Below are positions 40,842 to 49,006 of a stretch of DNA of 49,006 nucleotides, piece by piece. Source of the stretch: an uncultured Collinsella sp. (lineage in GTDB: Bacteria > Actinomycetota > Coriobacteriia > Coriobacteriales > Coriobacteriaceae); contig CABQMF010000009.1 in assembly GCA_902465265.1 (NCBI GenBank), forward strand, positions 1 through 49,006. Direction: 5' to 3'. Every line of letters begins with the position of its first letter. The first letter of the stretch is position 1. A program made the position numbers and the translations under genes. The notes under the pieces are model-generated. The model was not told the origin of the DNA. It saw nothing but the letters and a program-made list of their open reading frames with translations, and made no database searches.

Positions 40842-42191
40842 CTACTCCACAACGTGACCGATAAGCTCGTAGCAGAAGCTATCGGTAAACTCGACGGTCA
40901 AAATATCGCCCACGGACGCCTCGCTGGCATCCAGGTGCACCGCGCCGTCGGAATCAGGGGCCTGGAACCAGGCGTGACCGATGAGCTCGGCGCCATCTTC
41001 GGTCTGCTCGATACCGTCGACGATCACCTGGGCGCGCTCGCCCACGTGCGCGGCGGTCGCGGCAAAACCGAGCGACTCGGCCAGGTCCATAGCCTCCTGG
41101 GCGCGCTCGAGCTTAACGTCCTCGTCGACCTGACCCTCCATCTTGGCGGCCAGGCTTCCCTCCTCCTGCGAGTAGGCAAAGACGCTCGTGTAGTCAAAGC
41201 CCACGGTATCCATAAAGTCGATAAGATCGCGGAACTCGTCGTCGGTCTCGGTCGGGAAGCCGACCATGGCCGTAGAGCGGATCACGATACCAGGGATGCG
41301 ATTGCGCAGGTCGCGGAACAGATCCTCGAGCTCCTGGCGTGAGCCAGAGCGGCGCATGGCCTTCAAGATGCGGGCGGAACAGTGCTGAACGGGGATATCG
41401 ATGTAAGGCAATACCTCGGGCGTGTCGCGAATGGTCTCGATAAGCTCGTCGGTCATACCCTCGGGCTGCAGATAGAGCACGCGCACCCAGACGTTGTGCG
41501 GACGGACGGCTTCGGCGACGGCGCGCAACAGCTGAGCCAGATTGCGCGGCGAGCCCGCGGCGACGTCCTCATCGGCAAAGTCGGTGCCCCAGATACCCGT
41601 GTCCTGACCGATCAGCACGATCTCGCGCACACCGCCGGCAACCAGGTCACGCACCTCCGAAATGATGCTCTCGGCATTGCGCGAATGATAGCGGCCGCGA
41701 ATGTAGGGAATCATGCAGAAGCTGCAGAAGCGATTGCAGCCATCGGAGATCTTCACGTAGGCGACCGCGCCCTCGACGGTACGCTTAACCTGAGGAATAT
41801 AGGCGGCAATCTCGCGCTCGATACCCAGCACGCCGTCAATGACCGCCACGATGCCGTCCTCTTCGTCGGCCTTCACAAAGGCAGCGACCTCGGGCAGCTC
41901 GTCGGGCAGGTCATCGCCGTAACGCGACGGCACGCAACCGCACATGACGATGGGACAGGAGCGAACGCCGTCCTGAACCTCGTTGGCGAGCTCGAGTGTG
42001 GTCTCGATGCTCTCAGACGTTGCGGAGGCCAAGAACGAGCACGTGTTGACGATGGCGATATCGGCATCCTGCGGATCGAATGCCTCCTCGTAGCCCGCGG
42101 CAGTCAGCAGCGAGCGCATGCGGTCGGTATCAACCTCGTTTTTTGCGCAACCGAGGGTGATGTAGAGCACGGAGCCCAACGGTGTATCCAT
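40842..42191 (-). CDS. rimO: ribosomal protein uS12 methylthiotransferase RimO
   Basis: 449 residues. GCAKNEVDTDRM (14-25) is the RimO version of the methylthiotransferase opening, with Cys15, Cys51 and Cys86 as cluster ligands. The radical-SAM site is Cys152, Cys156 and Cys159. A TRAM domain ends the protein. It adds methylthio to Asp89 of S12. With MiaB it makes two methylthiotransferases in the window. Confidence 0.95.
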   Translation of the reverse strand: MDTPLGSVLYITLGCAKNEVDTDRMRSLLTAAGYEEAFDPQDADIAIVNTCSFLASATSESIETTLELANEVQDGVRSCPIVMCGCVPSRYGDDLPDELPEVAAFVKADEEDGIVAVIDGVLGIEREIAAYIPQVKRTVEGAVAYVKISDGCNRFCSFCMIPYIRGRYHSRNAESIISEVRDLVAGGVREIVLIGQDTGIWGTDFADEDVAAGSPRNLAQLLRAVAEAVRPHNVWVRVLYLQPEGMTDELIETIRDTPEVLPYIDIPVQHCSARILKAMRRSGSRQELEDLFRDLRNRIPGIVIRSTAMVGFPTETDDEFRDLIDFMDTVGFDYTSVFAYSQEEGSLAAKMEGQVDEDVKLERAQEAMDLAESLGFAATAAHVGERAQVIVDGIEQTEDGAELIGHAWFQAPDSDGAVHLDASEASVGDILTVEFTDSFCYELIGHVVE

Positions 42192-42217
42192 GTTGGAGAG
42201 CGGTCCTTTCGAATGAA

Positions 42218-42715
42218 TTAACGGTAGTTGGTAAACTGAAGCGGCTGGCCGTAGTCCTGGTCGCGCAGGAACTGGATAACAGCCTGAAGCGTATCTTTAG
42301 AGGCCGAGGAAACGCGCAGTTTATCGGCCTCGATGGTTACCTTAACCTTGAGTTTTTGGTCCTTGACGTCCTTGTTGATCTTCTTGGCGGTCGTCTGGTC
42401 GATACCCTCCACGATATGGCCGAGCACGCGAACAGTACCGCCCGAGGCAGCCTGCGGAGCATCCCAAGAGACAGCCTTGAGGTCGATGCCGCGCTTGATG
42501 AGCTTAGAGCTCAGGACGTCGATAATCTGCTTGGAGACAAAGTCGGCCGGAGCGTTAATCGTAAAGAGCTTGTCGCCCTTCGAGAGCTCGATCGTGGCGC
42601 CGGAATCCTTAAGGTCATAGCGCTGGGAGATTTCGCGCGTAGCCTGCTGGAAGGCGTTGTCGACCTCCTGCATGTTGACCTCGGACACAACATCAAAGCT
42701 GGAATCTTTAGCCAT
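42218..42715 (-). CDS. yajQ: YajQ-family nucleotide/RNA-binding protein
   Basis: 165 residues, typical length. FDVVSEVNMQEVDNAFQQA (about 7-25) and QRYDLKD near 32 are the family signature; two ferredoxin-like domains follow. Homologues bind nucleotides or c-di-GMP and tRNA. AGGAT precedes the ATG. It sits 26 nt after the RodZ-like gene. Confidence 0.95.
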   Translation of the reverse strand: MAKDSSFDVVSEVNMQEVDNAFQQATREISQRYDLKDSGATIELSKGDKLFTINAPADFVSKQIIDVLSSKLIKRGIDLKAVSWDAPQAASGGTVRVLGHIVEGIDQTTAKKINKDVKDQKLKVKVTIEADKLRVSSASKDTLQAVIQFLRDQDYGQPLQFTNYR

Positions 42716-42741
42716 GGTTCATCCTTTCGCTTGCGAGCGGT

Positions 42742-44262
42742 CTAGTAGCTATCGTACGAATAATCGGTAGAATCGGTCGTCGTTTGACCGTCGGTGACGG
42801 TATCGGTGCCATCTGCAGACTGGGCATCGGTGCCGTCGGTACCATCGGTTCCGTCGGCACTTTCGGTGCCATCGGTGCCGTCGGAGCCCTCGCCGTCCTT
42901 GGCGTCGGTGGTCTCCTTCTTGGGGACGGTAATGGTCACACGCGCCACGCCCGATGTCTTGGTATCGTAGCGGACCTTTTCGCCGTTCTTGGTGACCGTG
43001 ACGTCGGAAGGCTTGGACGTAGTGATTTCAATCGAAGACTCGGGCGTGTACTCCTGCTCAAAGGGGCCGGTCGCCTGGGCGCCATAGACCGACTTACCGT
43101 CGACCTTGACTTCTATCCACGCGGTCTTGCCCTTGGAAACAGAGACCTTGACCTTCGTAACCTCGTTTTCGCCCTTCTTGGTCGTCTTCTTAGCGGTTTC
43201 AGAATCAGTCGACTCGTCCGTGCCCTCATCGGCATCTTCGTCCTCATCGGCCGTTACGTTCTTCTTGGAAGACTTCTTGGTCGTCGTCTTGGTTGCCACA
43301 GGGGTCTCGGGCGTCGATTCGGGAGTCGAAGAGCCGCAGCCGCGCAGCAAGACCACAATGAGCACGATGAGCAGCAGCGCAACGGCACCGATACCGGCAT
43401 AGACGATACGCGGATCGAGTCCGTTGTTCTGAGGGGCACGCACGCCACCGCGCCCACGGTTGGATCCGCCACGACCACTGCCCTGAGGCATACGTCCGCG
43501 ATTGTTGTCGGGACGACCGCGATAACCGCCCTGGCGCTGCATATTGCGCTGACCCGAACGAGGCGCGAGCTCGCTACGGCCCTGGTAATTACGCTGTCCC
43601 GAACGCGGGGCGGAGGAGCGCTGGCCAGACGGTTGCGACTGCGAGCGGAGACGCGGCGTCACCTGCGTAGTATCTGCGTCTGCATAACCGCCGCGAGCAC
43701 GACCGGCAGAGACACCACGGTAGCCACGATCGGAATAGCCGCCATCGCCGTAGCCGACACGGGGATCGCGCGCCACGCCGCGGGCAGCGGGAAGCGCACG
43801 ATCGTCGGGCGTAGGCGTCCTGCGGAAACGATCGCGCTGAGAACGGATTTCCTCACTGGACCCCGTCTCGGTAATATAGCCAGCCTGCTGCGGACGCTGA
43901 CCATAACGCGTTGAACGACCGCCCTGAACCATCAGAAAGCGCCCGTTATCCACCGAGGAACGCGAATTGACATAGCCGGCGGCGTCCTGAAAACGACCGC
44001 CCTGCTGCGACGTCTCGCGCTCGTATGCCATCAGCTCGTCAAAGTAGGCATTGACGACCTCGCGCGGATTGAGGCCCAAAAAGCGTGCATAGCTCGAAAT
44101 CATGCCCTGCGCATAGCCGCGCGGGGGCATCGAAGCAAAGTTACCGGTCTCGAAAAACTCGATGATCTGCGGTCTGATTTTGATGGTGTTGGCGACCTGC
44201 TGAATGGAAAGGCCCATTCGGCGACGCTGCTCGAGCAGCATGTCACCAAAGCGTGCAGCCAT
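42742..44262 (-). CDS. RodZ-like helix-turn-helix membrane protein
   Basis: 506 residues. The N-terminal HTH (5-75, MGLSIQQVANTIKIRPQIIEFFETG) is of the RodZ/HTH_25 type that contacts MreB. Residues 105-285 are disordered, rich in Arg, Gly, Gln and Ser, with repeated RSGQRN and many RG/RGG units. One membrane helix (288-307) follows. The outside part starts with CGSS, has a Lys/Asp/Glu-rich linker, a DUF4115-like beta domain (about 370-447) and an Asp-Gly-Thr repeat tail (459-495) ending DSTDYSYDSY. RodZ supports rod shape; no mreB is in the window. The ATG overlaps the ftsK stop by 1 nt. Confidence 0.86.
   Translation of the reverse strand: MAARFGDMLLEQRRRMGLSIQQVANTIKIRPQIIEFFETGNFASMPPRGYAQGMISSYARFLGLNPREVVNAYFDELMAYERETSQQGGRFQDAAGYVNSRSSVDNGRFLMVQGGRSTRYGQRPQQAGYITETGSSEEIRSQRDRFRRTPTPDDRALPAARGVARDPRVGYGDGGYSDRGYRGVSAGRARGGYADADTTQVTPRLRSQSQPSGQRSSAPRSGQRNYQGRSELAPRSGQRNMQRQGGYRGRPDNNRGRMPQGSGRGGSNRGRGGVRAPQNNGLDPRIVYAGIGAVALLLIVLIVVLLRGCGSSTPESTPETPVATKTTTKKSSKKNVTADEDEDADEGTDESTDSETAKKTTKKGENEVTKVKVSVSKGKTAWIEVKVDGKSVYGAQATGPFEQEYTPESSIEITTSKPSDVTVTKNGEKVRYDTKTSGVARVTITVPKKETTDAKDGEGSDGTDGTESADGTDGTDGTDAQSADGTDTVTDGQTTTDSTDYSYDSY
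42769..42888 (-). repeat. Asp-Gly-Thr coding repeat in the RodZ-like C-terminus
   Basis: A run of DGT, SADGT and DGTDGT units (protein about 459-498) encoded by imperfect GGTGCCGAT-like triplet patterns. Length variation between strains is likely. Confidence 0.7.
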
Positions 44263-47042
44263 CAGAATCCTCCAAACTCACGATCTTCACGTGCCATCTC
44301 GGCGTCGACGGATTCAAGCGCAGCAAGCCCCTCCTCGTCCAGAAGGACCTCGCGCGGCTTGGAACCGTCGGGCGGTCCGACGACACCCTTTTCTTCCAGC
44401 ATGTCCATAATACGCCCGGCACGCGCATAGCCAACCTTGAGGCGGCGTTGCAGGCCAGATGTGGAGCCAAGCTGCGATTCCACCACAATATGGGCAGCTT
44501 CCCAAATAAGCGGATCATCATCCTGCGGCTCGGCAACACCGGTCCGGACAATACCGCCACCACCCGCCATGGACATCGAGGCGGGAGCCACGGCAGAAAG
44601 GATCTCCTCGTGGTAGTCCGGCTCGCTCTGAGATTTGACGAACTCGACGATCTCATTGATCTCGTCATCCGAAACAAAGCAGCCCTGGATACGGCGAGGC
44701 TTGCCCCAATCAACCTTCGAGAACAGCATATCGCCCAGACCGGTGAGCTTTTCGGCGCCCATCTGATCGATGATGACGCGCGAATCGATACCCGTAGCGA
44801 CGTTAAAGGCAATACGGTTGGTGATATTGGCCTTGATGAGACCCGTCACCACGTTGGAACTGGGGCGCTGCGTGGCCACGATAAGGTGGATGCCGGCGGC
44901 ACGGCCCAGCTGGGCGATACGCACGATCGACGCCTCGACATCCTTGCCGGCGACCATCATCAGGTCCGAAAGCTCGTCGATGATGATGACCAGGTAGGGC
45001 ATCTTTTGCGGCGGGTTGTCGTAATGCTCAAACTCGCCGGCGGCCTGCTTTTCGTTATAGGTCGAAATCTTACGGACGTTGAGACGTTCGAAGACCTTCA
45101 GGCGGCGCTCCATCTCGGAAACGGCCCACTGCAGGGCGCTTGCGGCCTGCTTGGGCTCGGTCACGACGGGCACATAGAGATGCGGCAGACCGTTGTAGCC
45201 CGCGAGCTCAACGCGCTTGGGGTCGACCATGATCAGGCGAACGTCCTCGGGAAGCGCGCGCATGAGCAGGGTCGTGATGATGGAGTTGATCATGACTGAC
45301 TTACCGGAACCGGTGGTACCGGCAATCAGCAGGTGGGGCATCTTGGCGAGGTCGGCAACGACCGGCGTACCCTCGGCATCGCGACCGATGGCCAGCTCGA
45401 GCGGGCCGCCCTTCACATAGGGCAGCACGTCGCCCAGATTGACGTTTTGACGTTTGCGGTTAGGGATCTCAATACCCACAAGCGAAGTACCGGGAATCGG
45501 AGCAAAGATACGCACCGACTGGGCAGCAAGCGAAAGCGCGATATCGTCCTCGAGACTCGAGATCTTGCTCACGCGCTCGCCCTCGCCGGGCTGCAGCTTA
45601 AAGGTCGTCACCGTGGGGCCGGCAATCCAGCCGACCACGCGGGCGCTACGACCAAACTCAAGCAAGGTCGACTGCAGTGACTCGGCGGTCTGCTCCAACT
45701 CCTTATCCGAAGACGCCGAAGACGCTGACTGCGGGTTGGCATGCAGAATCTCGAGCGGCGGAAGCTTGAGGCCATCCTCTTCGTCGCTCTCGGTATCCGC
45801 GGAAGCGCGGTCCGCTCCCCCATCGCTGGCTGCCGGTGCTTCGGCAGCACTCGCAACAGACGCGTCGGCAACCTTGGGATGCTTGAGGAAATCAGGAATC
45901 TGCGGAGCAGCAGAGACCGGATTCACGGCAAACGGCGGCTCGTACTCATCGATCTCGGCGGAATCGTCTTCCATCGAAAGCTGGCCGGTCACCTGCCCGC
46001 GCGTGCCTGGGCGACGCGGCAGCAAGGTTGTCTTGGCGGACTCGTGCGGAGCCTCGTCGTCCTCGTCATCGCCCTCGGTGAGTTCGATTTCGCTATCGGA
46101 CCAAGACGGATCCGGCTCGCTTATATTGAGTTTAGGCGTGGCTTTGCCCTTCTTGGCGTGACGGCGCGGCAGCAGCGTCGTCTTGGCGTGCTCGGCCTCC
46201 ACGGCCTCGGACACATCGACAAACGGATCCTCGTCCTCGTCGTCTTCGTCCAGAATCGGATCGACGCCATCGCCCATAACCGTGGTCACAGCAGTATCGG
46301 AGCCCTTTTGGCGAAGAATGCTCAGGTGAGGGCGAGCAGCACCGGGAACCGAAAGGGCCTCGTCGTCACCCCACGGGCTGGCGTTGACATCGGCGCGGCG
46401 GCGCTCGGCAAAATCGGCCGCACGGTCACGGGCGGAGCGCAGAACGCCGCCCACCGAAAAGCCGATGATAACCAAACCCACGACGACAAGACCCAGCAGG
46501 ACCACCATCGCAATGGGTTTACCCAGGGCATTTTGCAGCATGCTGGCGATAAAGGCACCAATGTAGCCACCCGAGGCAGAAAGGTTTTGCGGCGTGAACA
46601 TAAGGGCGCTCGAATCGCTCGTGCCCGGCACCATCAAAGACAGGATGGAAACCACGGCCACAAAGACCACGGCACCGCCGGCAACCGAACGCACGTTGAG
46701 CGGAGAATCCTCACCCAAAAAGAGCGTGGCGGCAAACAGCAGAATGACGATCGGCAGCACATAGGCACCCAGGCCAAAGCCAAGGTGGTAGAAACCGGCG
46801 ACCGCAGCCGTCACGGGCGCGGAAGCCGGCGAAATTACGGCAATAAAAGACGCGATGGCCAAAACGGCGATAACGACGCCCGCGATATCACGGTTGGCCG
46901 AGGGCTCGACCAAGGGTTCGAAATCGTTGAACTCGTCCTCATGACCCTTATTGGCACGCAGATGGGAACCGGCACCCTTAGCAGATGCCGGTTGGTTGTT
47001 GGCCTTATTGCCTTTGGCGTTTTGTGCAGATCCGCGCGCCAA
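44262..47042 (-). CDS. ftsK: DNA translocase FtsK/SpoIIIE
   Basis: 926 residues. The start is TTG 47042 with GGAGG 6 nt upstream, inside the end of the RNase J gene; no ATG start is available before the membrane region. Four membrane helices lie between about 53 and 200. The linker (about 205-440) is acidic and disordered and holds two copies of AKTTLLPRR (286-294 and 336-344). The motor has Walker A GTTGSGKS (575-582) and Walker B LVIIIDE (684-690). The gamma domain (about 855-905, STSGLQRRLKVGYARAGRIMD) reads polar DNA sequences. It pumps chromosomes through the closing septum and links division to dimer resolution. Confidence 0.95.
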   Translation of the reverse strand: MARGSAQNAKGNKANNQPASAKGAGSHLRANKGHEDEFNDFEPLVEPSANRDIAGVVIAVLAIASFIAVISPASAPVTAAVAGFYHLGFGLGAYVLPIVILLFAATLFLGEDSPLNVRSVAGGAVVFVAVVSILSLMVPGTSDSSALMFTPQNLSASGGYIGAFIASMLQNALGKPIAMVVLLGLVVVGLVIIGFSVGGVLRSARDRAADFAERRRADVNASPWGDDEALSVPGAARPHLSILRQKGSDTAVTTVMGDGVDPILDEDDEDEDPFVDVSEAVEAEHAKTTLLPRRHAKKGKATPKLNISEPDPSWSDSEIELTEGDDEDDEAPHESAKTTLLPRRPGTRGQVTGQLSMEDDSAEIDEYEPPFAVNPVSAAPQIPDFLKHPKVADASVASAAEAPAASDGGADRASADTESDEEDGLKLPPLEILHANPQSASSASSDKELEQTAESLQSTLLEFGRSARVVGWIAGPTVTTFKLQPGEGERVSKISSLEDDIALSLAAQSVRIFAPIPGTSLVGIEIPNRKRQNVNLGDVLPYVKGGPLELAIGRDAEGTPVVADLAKMPHLLIAGTTGSGKSVMINSIITTLLMRALPEDVRLIMVDPKRVELAGYNGLPHLYVPVVTEPKQAASALQWAVSEMERRLKVFERLNVRKISTYNEKQAAGEFEHYDNPPQKMPYLVIIIDELSDLMMVAGKDVEASIVRIAQLGRAAGIHLIVATQRPSSNVVTGLIKANITNRIAFNVATGIDSRVIIDQMGAEKLTGLGDMLFSKVDWGKPRRIQGCFVSDDEINEIVEFVKSQSEPDYHEEILSAVAPASMSMAGGGGIVRTGVAEPQDDDPLIWEAAHIVVESQLGSTSGLQRRLKVGYARAGRIMDMLEEKGVVGPPDGSKPREVLLDEEGLAALESVDAEMAREDREFGGF

Positions 47043-47043
47043 A

Positions 47044-48714
47044 CTAAACCTCCATGACGACCGGGATGATCATCGGGCGAGTGCGCGTACGGCTCCAGAT
47101 AAAGTTGGAGAGGGAGTCGCGCAGGGCCTTGCGAATAGCGTCGGAACCGCTGCTAGTAAAGCTGAACTTGCCCTTCTCGATCGTCTTCATGATGGACGCG
47201 GAGGCATCCTCGGAGAACTGGTCGTCGATGGCAAACGAAACACCGCGGCCCGAGAACTCGATGGCCTCGATCTTCTTGTGCTTAAGCGAGACGATGGCGA
47301 CGGCCGTGACCATACCGTCGTTGGCGAGCTTCTGACGATCGCGCAGGACGATGGGGTCGGTATCGCCGATACGCAGACCGTCGACGTAGACGACGCCGGA
47401 CTCGACGGGCGTACCGCGCTTGACGATGCCGCCACGCATCTCGAGCGTGTCGCCGTTGTCGAGGATAAAGATGTGATCATCCTTAATGCCCATCTTACGG
47501 GCAAGCTGGGCATGGGCGCGCAGGTGCACGGCCTCGCCGTGAACCGGCATAAAGTAGGTGGGCTTGGCCATGGCCATCAGAAGCTTGAGCTCCTCCTGGC
47601 TGCCGTGGCCCGAGACATGGACGAGGGCGCGATTCTTATCCCACACGTCGCAGCCAAGCTTGGCCAGGCTGTTGACAACCTGCTGCACGGCCTTCTCGTT
47701 GCCGGGAACGGGCGTAGCGGACAGGATGACGGTATCGCCCTCGTGGATGGAGAGCGTCTTGTGCTCGCCGTTGGCCATGCGGGACAGGGCCGACAGCGGC
47801 TCGCCCTGAGAGCCGGTGCACATGACGACGATCTTGTCGTCGGGCAGATTATCGATATCGAAGGCATCGATGATATCGGCATCGTCGATGTTGAGGTAGC
47901 CCAGCTCGCGCGCCACGCGGGTGTTGGTGAGCATGGAGCGGCCGGTCACGACGACCTTGCGACCGCACTTGCGGGCGGCGTCGCAGATCTGCTGCAGACG
48001 ATGAATATGGCTCGAGAACGACGCGACGAACACGCGGCCCGGGGCGTTCTTGATGGCATGCAGCAAGCTGGGACCGACCTCGGCCTCGGACTTGGTAAAG
48101 CCGGGAACCGTGGCGTTGGTGGAGTCGGATAGCAGCAGGTCGATACCCTGCTTGGCAAAGCGGCTGATGGCGGCATAGTCGGGCGTGACACCGTCGATGG
48201 GCGTCTGGTCGAGCTTAAAGTCGCCGGTGTGCATAACGGTGCCCTGGTTGGTGCGAATGAACACGCCCAGAGCGCCGGGGATGGAGTGCGTCATCGAGAA
48301 GAAATCGAGCGAGATGCCACCCAGATTGACGTGGCTGCCGCCCTTGACCTCACGGAACTTGGGCGCGCGGATGCGGAACTCGGAGAGTTTGCCCTCAATA
48401 AAGCCGAGCGTGAGCTTGCTCGAAAAGATGGGCACCTTATTGTTGAGGTCCTGCAGCAGGTACGGAAGCGAGCCGGTGTGGTCCTCGTGGCCGTGGGTAA
48501 CGACAATGCCGCGAAGTTTATCCTCGTTCTCCAGAACATACGTGTAGTCGGGAAGCACCAGGTCAATACCAGGCTGAGAATCGTCGGGGAACATAAGGCC
48601 AGCATCGACGAGCACCATGTCGTCGCCGCACTCGAAGACCGTCATGTTCTTGCCGATGCCGTCAAGGCCGCCGAGCGGAATGATCTTCAAGGGAGATGAT
48701 TTTTTAGCTGCCAT
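47044..48714 (-). CDS. rnj: ribonuclease J
   Basis: 556 residues from ATG 48714. The frame is open to 48867, but the added part is Cys-rich and unlike the family. The metallo-beta-lactamase motif is HGHEDH (74-79), with further ligands in HTGDFK and PVHGEA. A beta-CASP domain and a C-terminal domain follow. It is a 5'-3' exonuclease and endonuclease for mRNA decay and rRNA maturation; RNase Y is encoded in the same window. The ribosome-binding site AAAGGAA is 13 nt from the ATG, farther than usual. Confidence 0.94.
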   Translation of the reverse strand: MAAKKSSPLKIIPLGGLDGIGKNMTVFECGDDMVLVDAGLMFPDDSQPGIDLVLPDYTYVLENEDKLRGIVVTHGHEDHTGSLPYLLQDLNNKVPIFSSKLTLGFIEGKLSEFRIRAPKFREVKGGSHVNLGGISLDFFSMTHSIPGALGVFIRTNQGTVMHTGDFKLDQTPIDGVTPDYAAISRFAKQGIDLLLSDSTNATVPGFTKSEAEVGPSLLHAIKNAPGRVFVASFSSHIHRLQQICDAARKCGRKVVVTGRSMLTNTRVARELGYLNIDDADIIDAFDIDNLPDDKIVVMCTGSQGEPLSALSRMANGEHKTLSIHEGDTVILSATPVPGNEKAVQQVVNSLAKLGCDVWDKNRALVHVSGHGSQEELKLLMAMAKPTYFMPVHGEAVHLRAHAQLARKMGIKDDHIFILDNGDTLEMRGGIVKRGTPVESGVVYVDGLRIGDTDPIVLRDRQKLANDGMVTAVAIVSLKHKKIEAIEFSGRGVSFAIDDQFSEDASASIMKTIEKGKFSFTSSGSDAIRKALRDSLSNFIWSRTRTRPMIIPVVMEV

Positions 48715-48953
48715 AGGTGAGTGTTGTTTCCTTTCTTCGAAACGGGTCTGAAACAACCGACGGGGCGCTTCTGGCAAACCGACCGCCGGGCACGTACAAC
48801 AATGCATCACAAAGTCGATGCAGTAACCACAGTATGATACCCATTTGCACAACAACAGACCACCCATGCATCAAAGCCCCATCTGAACTGGTCTATCCCG
48901 CCGGTTTCCCGTGGGGCGGGCACTGATGAAGTTTCCTGCTCTACAGTCCTGCT

Positions 48954-48990
48954 CACGACGGAGGCCACATTAAGTGGCCTCCTGTTCGTG
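48954..48990. terminator. hairpin at the right edge, probable terminator of an outside gene
   Basis: A perfect 9-bp stem (48960-48968 with 48974-48982) with a 5-nt loop is lengthened by CACGA/TCGTG outside a small internal loop. The rest of 48715-49006 is the upstream region of rnj. I see no gene in it. Confidence 0.6.
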
Positions 48991-49006
48991 CGGAACTCGC
49001 GATAAA

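Noticed and set aside
48715..48867. Upstream extension of RNase J to 607 residues
   Set aside because: The added 51 residues are Cys-rich and unlike the family. The ATG at 48714 begins a normal RNase J N-terminus.

Overview
The window reads as a GC-rich, low-GC-tolerant-free stretch of chromosomal core genome from an actinobacterium, most likely a Coriobacteriia gut anaerobe such as Collinsella. This is inferred from gene content and order, because no database search was possible. Two kinds of gene order appear together. Actinobacterial pairs include a CDP-alcohol phosphatidyltransferase - GarA/OdhI-type FHA protein - FtsR-type MerR block and a LexA / LysM division-inhibitor-like / NrdR block. 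Firmicute-like elements include RNase Y, SpoVS, DegV, DUF1836 and RNase J. I see no phage, insertion sequence, CRISPR array or integrase.

Layout. (1) Positions 1-1769 are a tRNA region. Two diverged copies of a roughly 0.65 kb block each carry a 34-bp-armed inverted repeat, very GC-rich hairpins, a near-consensus promoter, tRNA-Ala(GGC) and a terminator. They flank a tRNA(CAT) unit. The first copy ends with the first eight codons of the ABC-F gene that starts for real after the second copy. (2) Positions 1770-18847 (+) are a tightly packed co-directional cluster: ABC-F, small membrane protein, site-2 protease, scpA, scpB, rluB, cmk, plsC, ispH, PDZ/radical-SAM DUF512 protein, der, plsY, gpsA, rpe, cysteine desulfurase, NIF3, zinc-ribbon protein, coaBC. 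It serves chromosome condensation, ribosome maturation, phospholipid synthesis and cofactors. (3) Positions 18848-24028 (+) hold tRNA-Pro(GGG), a CDP-alcohol phosphatidyltransferase, the FHA protein, MerR, apt, an NlpC/P60 secreted hydrolase and DegV. (4) Positions 24101-27224 hold a DUF1836 regulator and thioredoxin reductase (-), and a MGDG-synthase-like glycosyltransferase (+). (5) Positions 27225-27685 are a convergent non-coding gap with two large palindromes that share a core but have different, self-complementary outer arms. (6) Positions 27686-30590 are an SOS locus: dut, nrdR and a LysM membrane protein (-) diverge from lexA and an acyltransferase-like membrane protein (+), with three LexA-type boxes between them. 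(7) Positions 30575-49006 (-) hold, read right to left, RNase J, ftsK, a RodZ-like protein, yajQ, rimO, pgsA, pncC, then recA (with a perfect LexA box in its promoter), recX, rny, a GHKL ATPase, spoVS, miaB, miaA and hflX.

Items most worth a second look: a duplicated AKTTLLPRR segment in the FtsK linker kept identical in protein but not in codons; an RG-rich disordered linker in the RodZ-like protein; an uncharacterised MutL-like GHKL ATPase between rny and spoVS; a GarA/OdhI homologue that keeps one of the two regulatory threonines; palindromes with co-varying arms; an apparent SOS-controlled lysM-nrdR-dut operon with a hairpin over the nrdR start codon; and the duplicated tRNA-Ala leader blocks.
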